54,990 nt of DNA, from the NCBI GenBank assembly GCA_035634255.1, contig DASQDI010000110.1:1-54990 (forward strand). The letters run 5' to 3'. Under the pieces are notes generated by a model. It was given only the letters and a program-made list of their open reading frames with translations. It made no database searches and was not told where the DNA came from. A program made the translations under genes and the position numbers. Positions 25,755 through 35,581 of the stretch are shown piece after piece; positions within the stretch are counted from its first letter, which is position 1; each line of letters opens with the position of its first letter. Source of the DNA: DATLMR01 sp035634255. Its GTDB lineage: Bacteria > Acidobacteriota > Blastocatellia > UBA7656.

Positions 25755-27365
25755 TTATTTCAAAGTGTCATCTTCGGCGGGCTTCTTATCGACCGGCGGC
25801 CTGTCGGGGAGGTTCGCGATGCGCCAGCCGGTCGCGAAGATCAGTTTCGTTATGCGCTCCATCTTCTCGAAGTCGATCTTATCCAGGTCGTCGCTGCTCC
25901 TGTGATAATCCCTGTGAGGCCCCGTGAAATAGAAGATGATCGGTATGCCGTGCCTCGCATAATTATAATGGTCGGACCTGTAATAGAACCTCTCCGGGTC
26001 GTGGTCCTCGTTGTACTTGTAATCGAGGTTCATCGCCACGGTGTCGGCGTTGGTCTTCTCGCTCACCCGGTTCAACTCGGTCGAGAGCTTGTCCGCCCCG
26101 ATGAGGTAGACGGTGTTGGGGTCGGAGAGGTCGCGGTCGCGCGAGTCGGAGTTGCCGGGCAGGCGCGAGCGCCCGATCATGTCGATGTTCAGGTTCGCGA
26201 CGAGGCGGTCGAGCGGGACGACCGGGTCGTAGTCCGTGTAGAACTCGGAGCCGAAAAGACCGAGCTCTTCGGCAGTGTGGAGGATGACGAGGACGGACCG
26301 CTTCGACCTAGGCCCCGTGGCGAAGGCCTGGGCGATTTCGAGGACGGCGCTCGTGCCGGAGCCGTCATCGTCCGCCCCGTTGTAGACCTCCCCGCTGCTG
26401 CTCGTCTCAAGGTGGTCGTAATGCGCGCTGACGACCACGTATTCGTTCTTCAGCTTCGGGTCGGACCCTTCGAGCACGGCGACGACGTTGTGCGTCGGGG
26501 GCAGTTCCTTGACCGTGACATCGACCCTGACCTCGGCCGAGAGGGGGAGTTTCGCGGGCTCCAGAGGCTTCCCCTCCGGCTTTCGGAGGTAGGCTTCTTC
26601 CTTGCCCAGCGCCGTGGCGATGAGCTTGATTAAGACCGAGCCCGCCATGACGACCGGGAAGTTCCTCGCCGAGGGCTGGACGATCCCGAGCCTCCCGCGC
26701 GACAGGTACTCTCTGGTCGCGCTCCACGCCTGCAATACCCTCTGGCTAGGGATGGAGATGACGGCCTTCGCCCCGCGCGCGTAGGCGGCCTCCGCCCCGC
26801 GCTCGCCCTCGGGAATCCGCGCGGCCTTCAACTGCTCGGGCGCCCCGCCGGCGATCACGACTATCTTGCCCTTCACGTCGAGCCCGGCGTAGTCATCATG
26901 CTTATTCGACGGAGAGGAGATGCCGTAGCCCGCGAAGACGAGCTCCCCGCTCACGCTCGCGTCGAAGTCCTGCTGCGAGAGGAAGTCCTCCCCATACTTG
27001 AGCCGCTTCTTGAAACTGCTCCCGGTCAGGACTATGTCGCTCTTTTCCGAATCGACGCCCCGGTACCCGAGCGGCACGTTCTGAAGAAACGTGCCGTCGC
27101 GGGCCCCTCCGCGATAGCCGTACGATTTGAGCTGCGACGCGAGATAGTCCGCCGCGACGCGGAGCGACGGGCTGAAGGTGTAGCGCCCTCCCAGCTCATC
27201 CGAGGCGAGAAAACTCAGGTGAGTTTTAAGGTCCGCCTGTTTTATGCTGGACATCGAATTCGGAGGGGGGAGCGGCATGTTGGACGACCCGGCGGAGTGG
27301 GCCGATGCCAACGCCAGCAGGATCGTCAACGCCGCCGCTTTTCTAATGGGACTCAGGTACTTCAT
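25755..27365 (-). CDS. Secreted M28-family zinc aminopeptidase
   Basis: 536 aa. Signal peptide at about residues 1-26. A protease-associated (PA) domain lies near 140-250. The M28 catalytic domain has its ligands in order: His and Asp in SAHYDHLE and NGADDDGSG, Glu pair in HTAEELGLFG, Asp in NIDMIGR, and the final His in the PHRDYHRSSDDLDKI segment. It should remove N-terminal amino acids from peptides in the periplasm or outside. It is 30 bp downstream of the M16 gene on the same strand, so the two peptidases are probably co-expressed. Confidence 0.93.
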   Translation of the reverse strand: MKYLSPIRKAAALTILLALASAHSAGSSNMPLPPPNSMSSIKQADLKTHLSFLASDELGGRYTFSPSLRVAADYLASQLKSYGYRGGARDGTFLQNVPLGYRGVDSEKSDIVLTGSSFKKRLKYGEDFLSQQDFDASVSGELVFAGYGISSPSNKHDDYAGLDVKGKIVVIAGGAPEQLKAARIPEGERGAEAAYARGAKAVISIPSQRVLQAWSATREYLSRGRLGIVQPSARNFPVVMAGSVLIKLIATALGKEEAYLRKPEGKPLEPAKLPLSAEVRVDVTVKELPPTHNVVAVLEGSDPKLKNEYVVVSAHYDHLETSSSGEVYNGADDDGSGTSAVLEIAQAFATGPRSKRSVLVILHTAEELGLFGSEFYTDYDPVVPLDRLVANLNIDMIGRSRLPGNSDSRDRDLSDPNTVYLIGADKLSTELNRVSEKTNADTVAMNLDYKYNEDHDPERFYYRSDHYNYARHGIPIIFYFTGPHRDYHRSSDDLDKIDFEKMERITKLIFATGWRIANLPDRPPVDKKPAEDDTLK

Positions 27366-27395
27366 CCGGTATTTCCGCGCCTTTCGAATTAATCC

Positions 27396-30248
27396 TCAGG
27401 ACTTTCTGACGACGTTTCCGTTCTGGTCGACGGGGCCGACGACGACGGTGGTCAACCGCCGGGGGTCCAGATATTTCCGCGTCACGCGCGTCACGTCATC
27501 GACGGTGATGCCTCGGATAATTTCTGGGTATCTTTCAAGGTAGTCGAATTCGAGGCCGTAGACCTCCGCGTCGATCAGGAAGTCGGCCACCTGCGAGTTG
27601 GACTGAAAGTCGAAGACGAAATTGCCCGTGAGGTACGATTTCGCGGTCTCAAGCTCTTCGAGGGTGACGGGCTCGGCGACGATGCGGGCGATCTCCCTCC
27701 GCAGGCCCGCGAGCGCCTGTTCTAGGTTGTCGGGCGAAGTGCCGATGTAGGCGATGAAGCGCCCCGAGTCTATGCCGGCGCTCCCGGTTATGTTGCTGAA
27801 GGTCGTGTAGGCGAGCCCCTGCTCGTCGCGCAGGATTCGCGGAATGCGCGAGGTGAATCCGGGGCTCGACCCGAGTATCGTATCCATCACGCGGAGGGTG
27901 TAGTAGTCGGGGTTCCTGCGGTCGATCCCCACGTGGCCGATGAAGATGTTGACCTGCTCTTTCGGGGCGTGGATGAATTTTTCAATCGGCCCCGCCTGCA
28001 TCTTCGGGGAGGGCAATTCCGGCAGGCTCAGTTGCTCCGAGCGCTCCCACGGGCCGAACCTCTCTTCGACAATCGCCTTCACGGCCTGCTTGTCGATGTC
28101 TCCGACAATCGAAATCACGGTGTTATTCGGGACGTAGTACTGCCGGTAAAAGTCGATCATGTCCTGCCGCGTCAGGCCCCTGATCGACTCCTCATAGCCG
28201 ACCGGGGGCCGGTGCTGCGGGGTGCCTTTGAAGACGACCTTGTTGAATATGTCCGAGGCCTGAACGCGCGGCACGTCGAGGCGGCTCTTGATCTGCGCGA
28301 GCCGCCGGTCGACCTGTTGCCTGATCTTATCCTCCGGGAAGGTCGCATTCATCAACACGTCCGAGATGATTTCGAGGCCGAGCGCGATATCTTTCGACAG
28401 GAGGGTGGCCTGCGCCCCGCTCGACTGGTACTCCCCGAACGTGCCGAGCCGCGCGCCGACCTCTTCGACCGCGAAAGCGATCTCCTGTGAGGTGCGCGTC
28501 TCGGTCCCCTCGTCGATCAATTCGCCCACGAGCGACGCGAGGCCCGCCTTATCGTCCGGTTCGAACCTGGACCCCGCACGGACCACCGCGTTGATGGCGG
28601 CCGAAGGCGTGGAATGATTCTCAGAAAGCAGGAGGACCAGCCCGTTCGGAAGCTCGACGCGCTCTACGTCAAGCTTCGGGCCGGCTTTGCGCGACGTGCC
28701 CTCGCCTCCGCCCGCCGCCCCGTCTTCAGGGGGGAGCGGGTTTGCGAGCTCCGGGCCGTCCAGCGCGTCCTCCGGCAGAGTTCCGGCCTGCCCTCCCGTG
28801 CGGAAGGCGGCTCGCCCGCCGAAAGGACCCGCGGGTGAGTTCTCCGAATTCTGAAGCCGGTGCGCGGGCCCGGACGCCTTCTCCGACTCATCGCCCGAAA
28901 GCTCCGGGCCCTTATCTTGTTCATCGTTAATCAGGTAGCCGACGGTCCTGTTGTCCCGGCTCAGGTACTTCCTCGCGACCCGCGCGACATCCTGGGACGT
29001 GACGGCGAAAGTGTTCTCCATCATCGTGCCGAGATACCTGTAGCCGCGAGACTCTTCGGGGATGCTCTCTCTGAATGCGATTGTCTCGAACTGCCCGAGT
29101 AGGATGGCCTGCTGAAGGGGCTCTTCGTTGCTCAGGACGAGGTCCGCTTCGATCTGCCTCCTGGCTTTACCCAACTCCACCTGGGACAGCTCCTCGTTCT
29201 TGAGCCGGTCTATCTCTTCGTAGATGGCCTGCTCCACGTCTTCGAGCTTATAGCCGGGCTTGAGCTCGGCTTGAACGTAGAAGAGCGAGGCGTCGATATG
29301 GTCGTTGTAGGTGGCCGAGGCCATCGTCACCGACTGGTCCTGATCGACGAGGCGCTTATAGAGCCGCGAGCTCCTGCCCGAGGAGAGCAGGGTCTCAAGG
29401 ACGTGGAGCGCGTAAGAATCGGGGTCGCCGACGGCCGGGGCGTGATAGCCGATGAGCAGGCGCTCCACCTGAGTCTCTTTCTTGACGACCACCCGCTTCT
29501 CGCCCTTCTGCGGGGGCTCGACCAGATTCAGGGGCCTGACCTCCGGGCCGGGAGGTATTGAGCCGAAGAGTTCTTCGACCTTCGCGACCGCCTCGTTCGT
29601 GTCGAAGTCCCCGACGAGGACCACGGTGGCGTTGCGCGGGTGGTACCACTTGTCGTAATAGGCCTTCATCTCTTCTGCCGTCGCCGTTTCGAGGTCGTCG
29701 AACCACCCGACCGTCGGCCAGTGGTACGAGTGCTGGCGGAAGGCGGTCGCCCACACTTCATTTTCGAGGGCCTCCCACGGCCCGTCGAGCCCGATGCGCA
29801 GCTCCTCTTCGACGACCTGCTTCTCCGAATCGAACTCGTCCTGCGCGAAGGTCGTGTTCCGCATGCGGTTGGCTTCGATCTCAAGGGAGGCCTGCCAGCG
29901 GTCCGAGGCGAACGTGAAATAATAGGCCGTGAAGTCCAGCCACGTGAAGGCGTTGTTCGCGCCCCCATTCTTGAGGGTGATCATGTCGATCTCGCCGCGC
30001 CTGTACCTGTCGGTCCCTTTGAAGAGCATGTGCTCAAGGAAATGGGACTTACCCGTCTGGCCTAGCTCCTCATTACGCGACCCGACGCGGTACCAGATTA
30101 TCGAAGCGACGATGGGCTTATCATGGAGCTCTTTCGTGATCACCGTGAGCCCGTTCGACAGGACATGCTTTCTCACCCCGCGGGTCGCGAAAGAGCCCTG
30201 AGTCTCGCCGGGTCGGTTCTTATCGGAGACGATTGTGGAAGTGGTCAT
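27396..30248 (-). CDS. Tandem M16 zinc peptidase (two-halves fusion)
   Basis: 950 aa. Two M16 units are fused. The N-terminal unit has the inverted zinc motif HFLEH (His69, Glu72, His73) and the third ligand Glu near 148 (VVEEEL). The C-terminal unit (about 530-945) lacks HxxEH and should be the non-catalytic partner half. A low-complexity Gly/Glu/Pro-rich linker (about 445-525) joins them. No signal peptide is evident at this start, so the location is unsure. M16 enzymes degrade peptides in a closed chamber formed by both halves; here one chain supplies both. Confidence 0.93.
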   Translation of the reverse strand: MTTSTIVSDKNRPGETQGSFATRGVRKHVLSNGLTVITKELHDKPIVASIIWYRVGSRNEELGQTGKSHFLEHMLFKGTDRYRRGEIDMITLKNGGANNAFTWLDFTAYYFTFASDRWQASLEIEANRMRNTTFAQDEFDSEKQVVEEELRIGLDGPWEALENEVWATAFRQHSYHWPTVGWFDDLETATAEEMKAYYDKWYHPRNATVVLVGDFDTNEAVAKVEELFGSIPPGPEVRPLNLVEPPQKGEKRVVVKKETQVERLLIGYHAPAVGDPDSYALHVLETLLSSGRSSRLYKRLVDQDQSVTMASATYNDHIDASLFYVQAELKPGYKLEDVEQAIYEEIDRLKNEELSQVELGKARRQIEADLVLSNEEPLQQAILLGQFETIAFRESIPEESRGYRYLGTMMENTFAVTSQDVARVARKYLSRDNRTVGYLINDEQDKGPELSGDESEKASGPAHRLQNSENSPAGPFGGRAAFRTGGQAGTLPEDALDGPELANPLPPEDGAAGGGEGTSRKAGPKLDVERVELPNGLVLLLSENHSTPSAAINAVVRAGSRFEPDDKAGLASLVGELIDEGTETRTSQEIAFAVEEVGARLGTFGEYQSSGAQATLLSKDIALGLEIISDVLMNATFPEDKIRQQVDRRLAQIKSRLDVPRVQASDIFNKVVFKGTPQHRPPVGYEESIRGLTRQDMIDFYRQYYVPNNTVISIVGDIDKQAVKAIVEERFGPWERSEQLSLPELPSPKMQAGPIEKFIHAPKEQVNIFIGHVGIDRRNPDYYTLRVMDTILGSSPGFTSRIPRILRDEQGLAYTTFSNITGSAGIDSGRFIAYIGTSPDNLEQALAGLRREIARIVAEPVTLEELETAKSYLTGNFVFDFQSNSQVADFLIDAEVYGLEFDYLERYPEIIRGITVDDVTRVTRKYLDPRRLTTVVVGPVDQNGNVVRKS

Positions 30249-30691
30249 ACTTGATCTTTATTACTCGCGAAATCCTCAAATCTATAAAGCCATCTTAAAG
30301 CGCCCCTCCGCATGAAAGAGCGAGCAATTAACTATAGAGTCCGGAAAGAAGTAGTGTCAAACCACACCGCCCCTGCCCGCGCTCGGGTGCGCGCGCGCCC
30401 AGAGAATGCGGATTCCGTATCTTCTCGGCACGCGGGTTAAAACCTCGAAACTCTCTTAAGGACTTGATTTCTGGCTTTTCGCTGTGGATACTTGACCGTG
30501 CCTAAGAGGTGAGGGGAAGTACCTATTAAGCTTCAAAAATTCTGGCGAGTCCAATTTACTATTCAGCCAGTAGATTCGCCGGAGTATTTGCGCACTCGAA
30601 CCCTCTCGACGCAGCACAGGGCGCGCAGCGACAGGATTGTAAGCAGATACCACGAATCAGCCGCCGGCAGTACGCGGTAAACAGGAGACAG
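30249..30691. other. Intergenic region with HU promoter and long leader
   Basis: 443 bp without a supported gene. It holds a promoter-like pair at 30465-30493 and an imperfect inverted repeat around 30540-30580 (arms TCTGGCGAGT and ATTCGCCGGA). The leader of the HU mRNA would be about 190 nt. Confidence 0.45.
30465..30493 (+). promoter_or_regulatory. Candidate promoter of the HU gene
   Basis: TTGATT (30465-30470), 17-bp spacer, GATACT (30488-30493). The distance to the HU start at 30692 is large. Confidence 0.45.
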
Positions 30692-31258
30692 ATGACTAAG
30701 GCAGAGCTTGTAGAAGAAGTGGCGCGCGCGGCGGAACTGAATAAGCGCGACGCCGAGGTTATAGTGGAGACCGTCTTCGACTCGATAATCGGCGCGCTTC
30801 ACAAAGGCGAAAAGGTCGAACTGCGCGGCTTCGGCAGCTTCCGCACGCGCGAGCGCGGCCCCAGGCGCGGGCGCAACCCGAAGACGGGCGAGCCCGTCGA
30901 CGTGCCGGCCAAGCGCGTGCCATACTTCAAGCCCGGCAAGGAATTGAAAGACTTCTTCACGGACAGCCCCGACGACGGCGCGTCGAGCGCGGGCGAATCG
31001 CAGGGCGCGGCAGGCTCCCCTTCCGCCGATTATCAAGCCGGGGCCCCGGCCGGCGGCGAGAACAGAGAGGCGGCCGGCGCCGGGGAGGGGCCTGACGGCC
31101 AGAGCGCGCCCGCGCCCAACGAGAGGTCCTTCGGAGCTTCTTCTTCCGCCGACGACGCGACCGGGGCGGAGAATTCGGCAGGGGACCGGGCGGGCGACGA
31201 AGAGTCCGCCGGCGGGTCGAATGACGGCGAGGGCTCGCCATCAGGTCCGGGGCATTGA
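30692..31258 (+). CDS. HU-family DNA-binding protein with long acidic tail
   Basis: 188 aa, about twice the normal length. Residues 1-92 are a complete HU/IHF domain: MTKAELVEEVA start, GFGSFRTRERGPRRGRNPKTGEPVDVPAKRVP-type DNA-binding arm with the Pro at the tip, and the FKPGKELKD end. Residues 93-188 are low complexity, rich in Gly, Ala, Ser, Asp and Glu, with almost no Lys or Arg, and should be disordered and acidic. Known tailed HU proteins usually have Lys-rich tails, so this tail is of the opposite charge. Start ATG with an AGGAGA site. Confidence 0.93.
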   Translation: MTKAELVEEVARAAELNKRDAEVIVETVFDSIIGALHKGEKVELRGFGSFRTRERGPRRGRNPKTGEPVDVPAKRVPYFKPGKELKDFFTDSPDDGASSAGESQGAAGSPSADYQAGAPAGGENREAAGAGEGPDGQSAPAPNERSFGASSSADDATGAENSAGDRAGDEESAGGSNDGEGSPSGPGH

Positions 31259-31421
31259 ACCCTCCAAGCCGGGCTGGCGAGCAGCGCCGCCGCTCGGCGG
31301 GCGTCGGGTCGCTATCGTTTCGCGGGGGCGCATCGACCACTGCTTGTTAGGCCCCGCCCGGACCCGATGGCGGAGGCCGCGCGCTCTTCGTAAGACTGCA
31401 CCTCACTACAACTCAGGAAAA

Positions 31422-31595
31422 ATGGATAAGGATAAAGAAGAAAACCGCTCCGAAGACGAGCGGCGCTCGGGCGCGGACCGCCGCAAAGGGGAGAGGCGCG
31501 ATCCCGAGAGGGCCTCGGGGACGGGGGTGCTCAGCACCCGGACCGGGCAGAGGCGCCGGCCCGGAGAGCGCAGAAAGTCGGACGATTCAAAGTAG
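31422..31595 (+). CDS. Small Arg-rich hydrophilic protein
   Basis: 57 aa from ATG 31422 with AGGAA before it; the open frame continues upstream but that part looks non-coding. Composition is dominated by Arg, Glu, Asp, Ser and Gly with the repeated motif RRSGADRRKGERR, a pattern seen at the ends or linkers of signalling proteins. No fold expected. It lies about 160 bp after HU on the same strand. Coding status is moderate. Confidence 0.5.
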   Translation: MDKDKEENRSEDERRSGADRRKGERRDPERASGTGVLSTRTGQRRRPGERRKSDDSK

Positions 31596-31631
31596 GGGCG
31601 GGGACAAAGCCCGGCCCCCACCCATTCACCT

Positions 31632-32912
<1,281 letters not shown>

Positions 32913-33016
32913 CAATTCACTCCTGAAGGAAGCGGCCAGCAATCAGATATTGCAATCGACTTTGAAGACGATCTATTGCATACCGATCACCGGCCGCCCG
33001 ATTTAATGATTGTCGT
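32913..33016 (-). other. metK-ahcY intergenic leader with possible stem
   Basis: 104 bp. GCGGCCAG (32932-32939) can pair with CCGGCCGC (32990-32997) at 7 of 8 positions, closing a ~50-nt loop with two TATTGCA copies. No match to a riboswitch consensus that I can recognise. Confidence 0.3.
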
Positions 33017-34168
33017 TTAGATTCCGGCCGCGCTCCTGAGCGCGTCCGCTTTATCCGTTCGCTCCCACGTGAACTCCGGCTCGTTCCTGCCGAAGTGCCC
33101 GTAGGCCGCCGTCTTCTTGAAGATCGGGCGGCGCAGGTCGAGGCTCTCGATTATCCCCCCCGGAGTCAGCTTGAAGTGCTCGCGCACCAGTTCCGAGATC
33201 TTGTCTTCGTCGACCTTGCCCGTGCCGCGAGTGTCGACCAGGACCGAGACCGGCTCCGCGATCCCGATGGCGTAGGCGAGTTGCACCTCGCAGCGGTCCG
33301 CGAGCCCCGCGGCCACGATGTTCTTCGCCACGTAGCGCGCCATGTAAGAGGCCGAGCGGTCCACCTTCGTCGGATCTTTACCGGAGAACGCGCCGCCGCC
33401 GTGCGCGCCCGCGCCGCCGTAGGTGTCGACGATGATCTTGCGGCCCGTCAGGCCCGTGTCCCCCTGCGGCCCCCCGATCACGAAGCGGCCCGTGGGGTTG
33501 ATGTGAAAATCGGTGTCGCCGTCGATCATCTCGCCCGGCACGACCGCGCGGATCACATGGTTGATCATGTCTTCGCGTATCTGGTCGTTTGCCACCTTCT
33601 CCGAGTGCTGGGTGGAGACGACGACCGTGTTGACGCGGACCGGCTTGCGGTTGTGGTACTCGACCGTCACCTGGGATTTGCCGTCCGGCCTGAGGTAATC
33701 GAGCAGGCCCTCCTTGCGAACGTCGGCGAGGCGGCGCGTGATCTTGTGGGCGAGCATGATAGGCAGAGGCATCAGCTCGGGGGTTTCGTTGCAGGCGTAG
33801 CCGAACATCATGCCCTGGTCGCCCGCGCCCCCGACATCGACGCCCATCGCGATGTCCTGCGACTGGCTGTCGATGGCCGTGAGGACCCCGCAGGTCTCGC
33901 TGTCGAAGCCATACTTGGCGCGCGTGTAGCCGATTTCGCGGACCGTCTCGCGGGCGATCTTGTTGAAATCGATCCAGGCGGAGGTGGTTATCTCCCCGGC
34001 GATGACGATCAGTCCGGTCGTCAGAAGGGTTTCGCACGCCACGCGGCCGTGCGGGTCTTCGCGCAGAACGGCGTCGAGCACGCCATCGGAAATCTGGTCG
34101 GCTATCTTGTCGGGATGCCCTTCAGTGACCGACTCCGATGTGAATAAGTGCTGATTATTAGTACCCAC
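33017..34168 (-). CDS. metK: S-adenosylmethionine synthetase
   Basis: 383 aa, GTG start with GGAGG before it. Makes SAM from Met and ATP. The family signatures are intact: SVTEGHPDK at residues about 12-20, the GAGDQG(M)MFGYA nucleotide motif, and GGGAFSGKDPTKVDRS for the P-loop-like phosphate site. Promoter at 34253-34281. First gene of the metK-ahcY unit; a SAM-dependent methyltransferase is divergently transcribed on the other side. Confidence 0.98.
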   Translation of the reverse strand: MGTNNQHLFTSESVTEGHPDKIADQISDGVLDAVLREDPHGRVACETLLTTGLIVIAGEITTSAWIDFNKIARETVREIGYTRAKYGFDSETCGVLTAIDSQSQDIAMGVDVGGAGDQGMMFGYACNETPELMPLPIMLAHKITRRLADVRKEGLLDYLRPDGKSQVTVEYHNRKPVRVNTVVVSTQHSEKVANDQIREDMINHVIRAVVPGEMIDGDTDFHINPTGRFVIGGPQGDTGLTGRKIIVDTYGGAGAHGGGAFSGKDPTKVDRSASYMARYVAKNIVAAGLADRCEVQLAYAIGIAEPVSVLVDTRGTGKVDEDKISELVREHFKLTPGGIIESLDLRRPIFKKTAAYGHFGRNEPEFTWERTDKADALRSAAGI

Positions 34169-34252
34169 TTAATCGTTGCCTCCTATCGGTAATATCCCGG
34201 CGGCGGGTGTACCTGTCATGGCGAGCCGAATGGCTAACGCTAAAAGTACGAC

Positions 34253-34281
34253 AATCTAACAGACCCCTCAGGGAGTGTCAA
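34253..34281 (-). promoter_or_regulatory. Promoter of metK
   Basis: On the minus strand: consensus TTGACA (34281-34276), 17-bp spacer, TAGATT (34258-34253). The leader to the GTG at 34168 is about 78 nt. Confidence 0.75.
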
Positions 34282-34338
34282 GACAACGGCCGCCGCCGGA
34301 ACGCGGGGGACGGGCCGGCCGATCACTCTCCCTTTCGC

Positions 34339-34367
34339 TTGACACCGGGTCCGCCTCCACCTACTCT
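34339..34367 (+). promoter_or_regulatory. Promoter of the O-methyltransferase gene
   Basis: Consensus TTGACA (34339-34344), 17-bp spacer, TACTCT (34362-34367), about 50 bp before the ATG at 34417. Confidence 0.7.
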
Positions 34368-34416
34368 AGCGCTCTAAAACTCACTGGACTTTACTGACTG
34401 GAGGCTTGATGAAGAG

Positions 34417-35466
34417 ATGAACAAACCCGATTCCGACACCGCTCCGACCGCCCCTGACGCGCAGGCCATGCCGCCGCATGCCCAGGCCATCCAAATGGTC
34501 GGGGGGCTCGTCATCGCGCGGGCGATTTACGCCCTGGCTGAACTGGGCGTGGCCGATCACTTAAAGGAAGGCCCCCTGTCAGCGGACGAGATAGCCCAGG
34601 CGACCGGGACACACGCCCCTTCTTTGTACCGCTTGCTGCGCACGACGGCGGGCCTCGGCTTCTTCACGGAAGCCGCCGGCCGGTTCTCTCTCACGCCTCT
34701 GGGGGACGCCCTGCGGTCGGACGCGCCGGGCCATGCTCGGTCCTCGGTCCGCACTCTGGCAGGCCCCATCGCATGGGAGGCTCTGGGAGAGTTCCTCCAC
34801 TCCCTGAAGACCGGGGAGTCGGGCGTGGAGAAAGCGTTCGGGAAACCCCTGTTCGATTACCTCGGCACCGAGCCTGAACAGGCGGCCCGGTTCAACGAGA
34901 CGATGATCGGCTTTCACGGCGCGGAGCCTCCGGCCGTGGCCTCGGCCTATGACTTCTCCGGCGTCGGGAGGCTCGTCGATGTCGGAGGAGGCACGGGCAA
35001 CCTGCTCACGACCGTCCTGCTCGCGAACCCGGAACTGCGAGGCGTGCTCTACGACCTGCCGCACGTCGCGCAGGAGGCGCGCCGCCAGATCGAGTCGAAG
35101 GGGCTGTCGGACCGCTGCGAGGTGACGGAAGGCAGCTTCTTCGAGTCCGTCCCCTCCGGCGGAGACGCTTACATCCTCTCTCACATAATTCACGACTGGG
35201 ACGAGGCAAAGTGCTTGACCATACTCGGGAACTGCCGGAAGGCCGTCGGGGACGGGGGCAGGCTCCTGCTGGTGGAGATGGTGATCCCCGAAGGGGATGA
35301 GATGCACCCCGGAAAATTCCTCGACCTGATGATGCTCGTCTTCACGGGAGGGATGGAGCGGAGGGAGGGAGAGTACTCGGCCCTGCTCGCGAAGGCCGGG
35401 TTCGAGCTGACGCGAGTGGTCCCGACTCAGTCGGCCGTAAGCGTTGTGGAGGCGCGGCCGGTCTGA
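34417..35466 (+). CDS. SAM-dependent O-methyltransferase (COMT/HIOMT-like)
   Basis: 349 aa. N-terminal winged-helix dimerisation domain (about 25-110: ELGVADHLKEGPLSADEIAQ-type), then the Rossmann methyltransferase domain with the SAM motif VDVGGGTGN (about 188-196) and the catalytic-His region HIIHDWDEAKC (about 255-265), which matches plant-type and bacterial small-molecule O-methyltransferases (CrtF, DmpM, HIOMT). The substrate is probably an aromatic or polyketide hydroxyl. Neighbouring metK-ahcY supply SAM and remove SAH, though promoters are separate. Confidence 0.92.
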   Translation: MNKPDSDTAPTAPDAQAMPPHAQAIQMVGGLVIARAIYALAELGVADHLKEGPLSADEIAQATGTHAPSLYRLLRTTAGLGFFTEAAGRFSLTPLGDALRSDAPGHARSSVRTLAGPIAWEALGEFLHSLKTGESGVEKAFGKPLFDYLGTEPEQAARFNETMIGFHGAEPPAVASAYDFSGVGRLVDVGGGTGNLLTTVLLANPELRGVLYDLPHVAQEARRQIESKGLSDRCEVTEGSFFESVPSGGDAYILSHIIHDWDEAKCLTILGNCRKAVGDGGRLLLVEMVIPEGDEMHPGKFLDLMMLVFTGGMERREGEYSALLAKAGFELTRVVPTQSAVSVVEARPV

Positions 35467-35581
35467 ACGACAGAGGGGGCGGCAGGGGCACGCGGGCGGG
35501 TGTCGGGCCGGTGGTGATTGAACTTGAATGACGAGCCCGGCTATCATTGACCGAGAGCTTCTTTAATCGGGAGGAAGAGAT

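Noticed and set aside
34169..34252. SAM riboswitch in the metK leader
   Set aside because: The leader is only about 80 nt and I cannot build any SAM-I, SAM-II or SAH consensus core in it.
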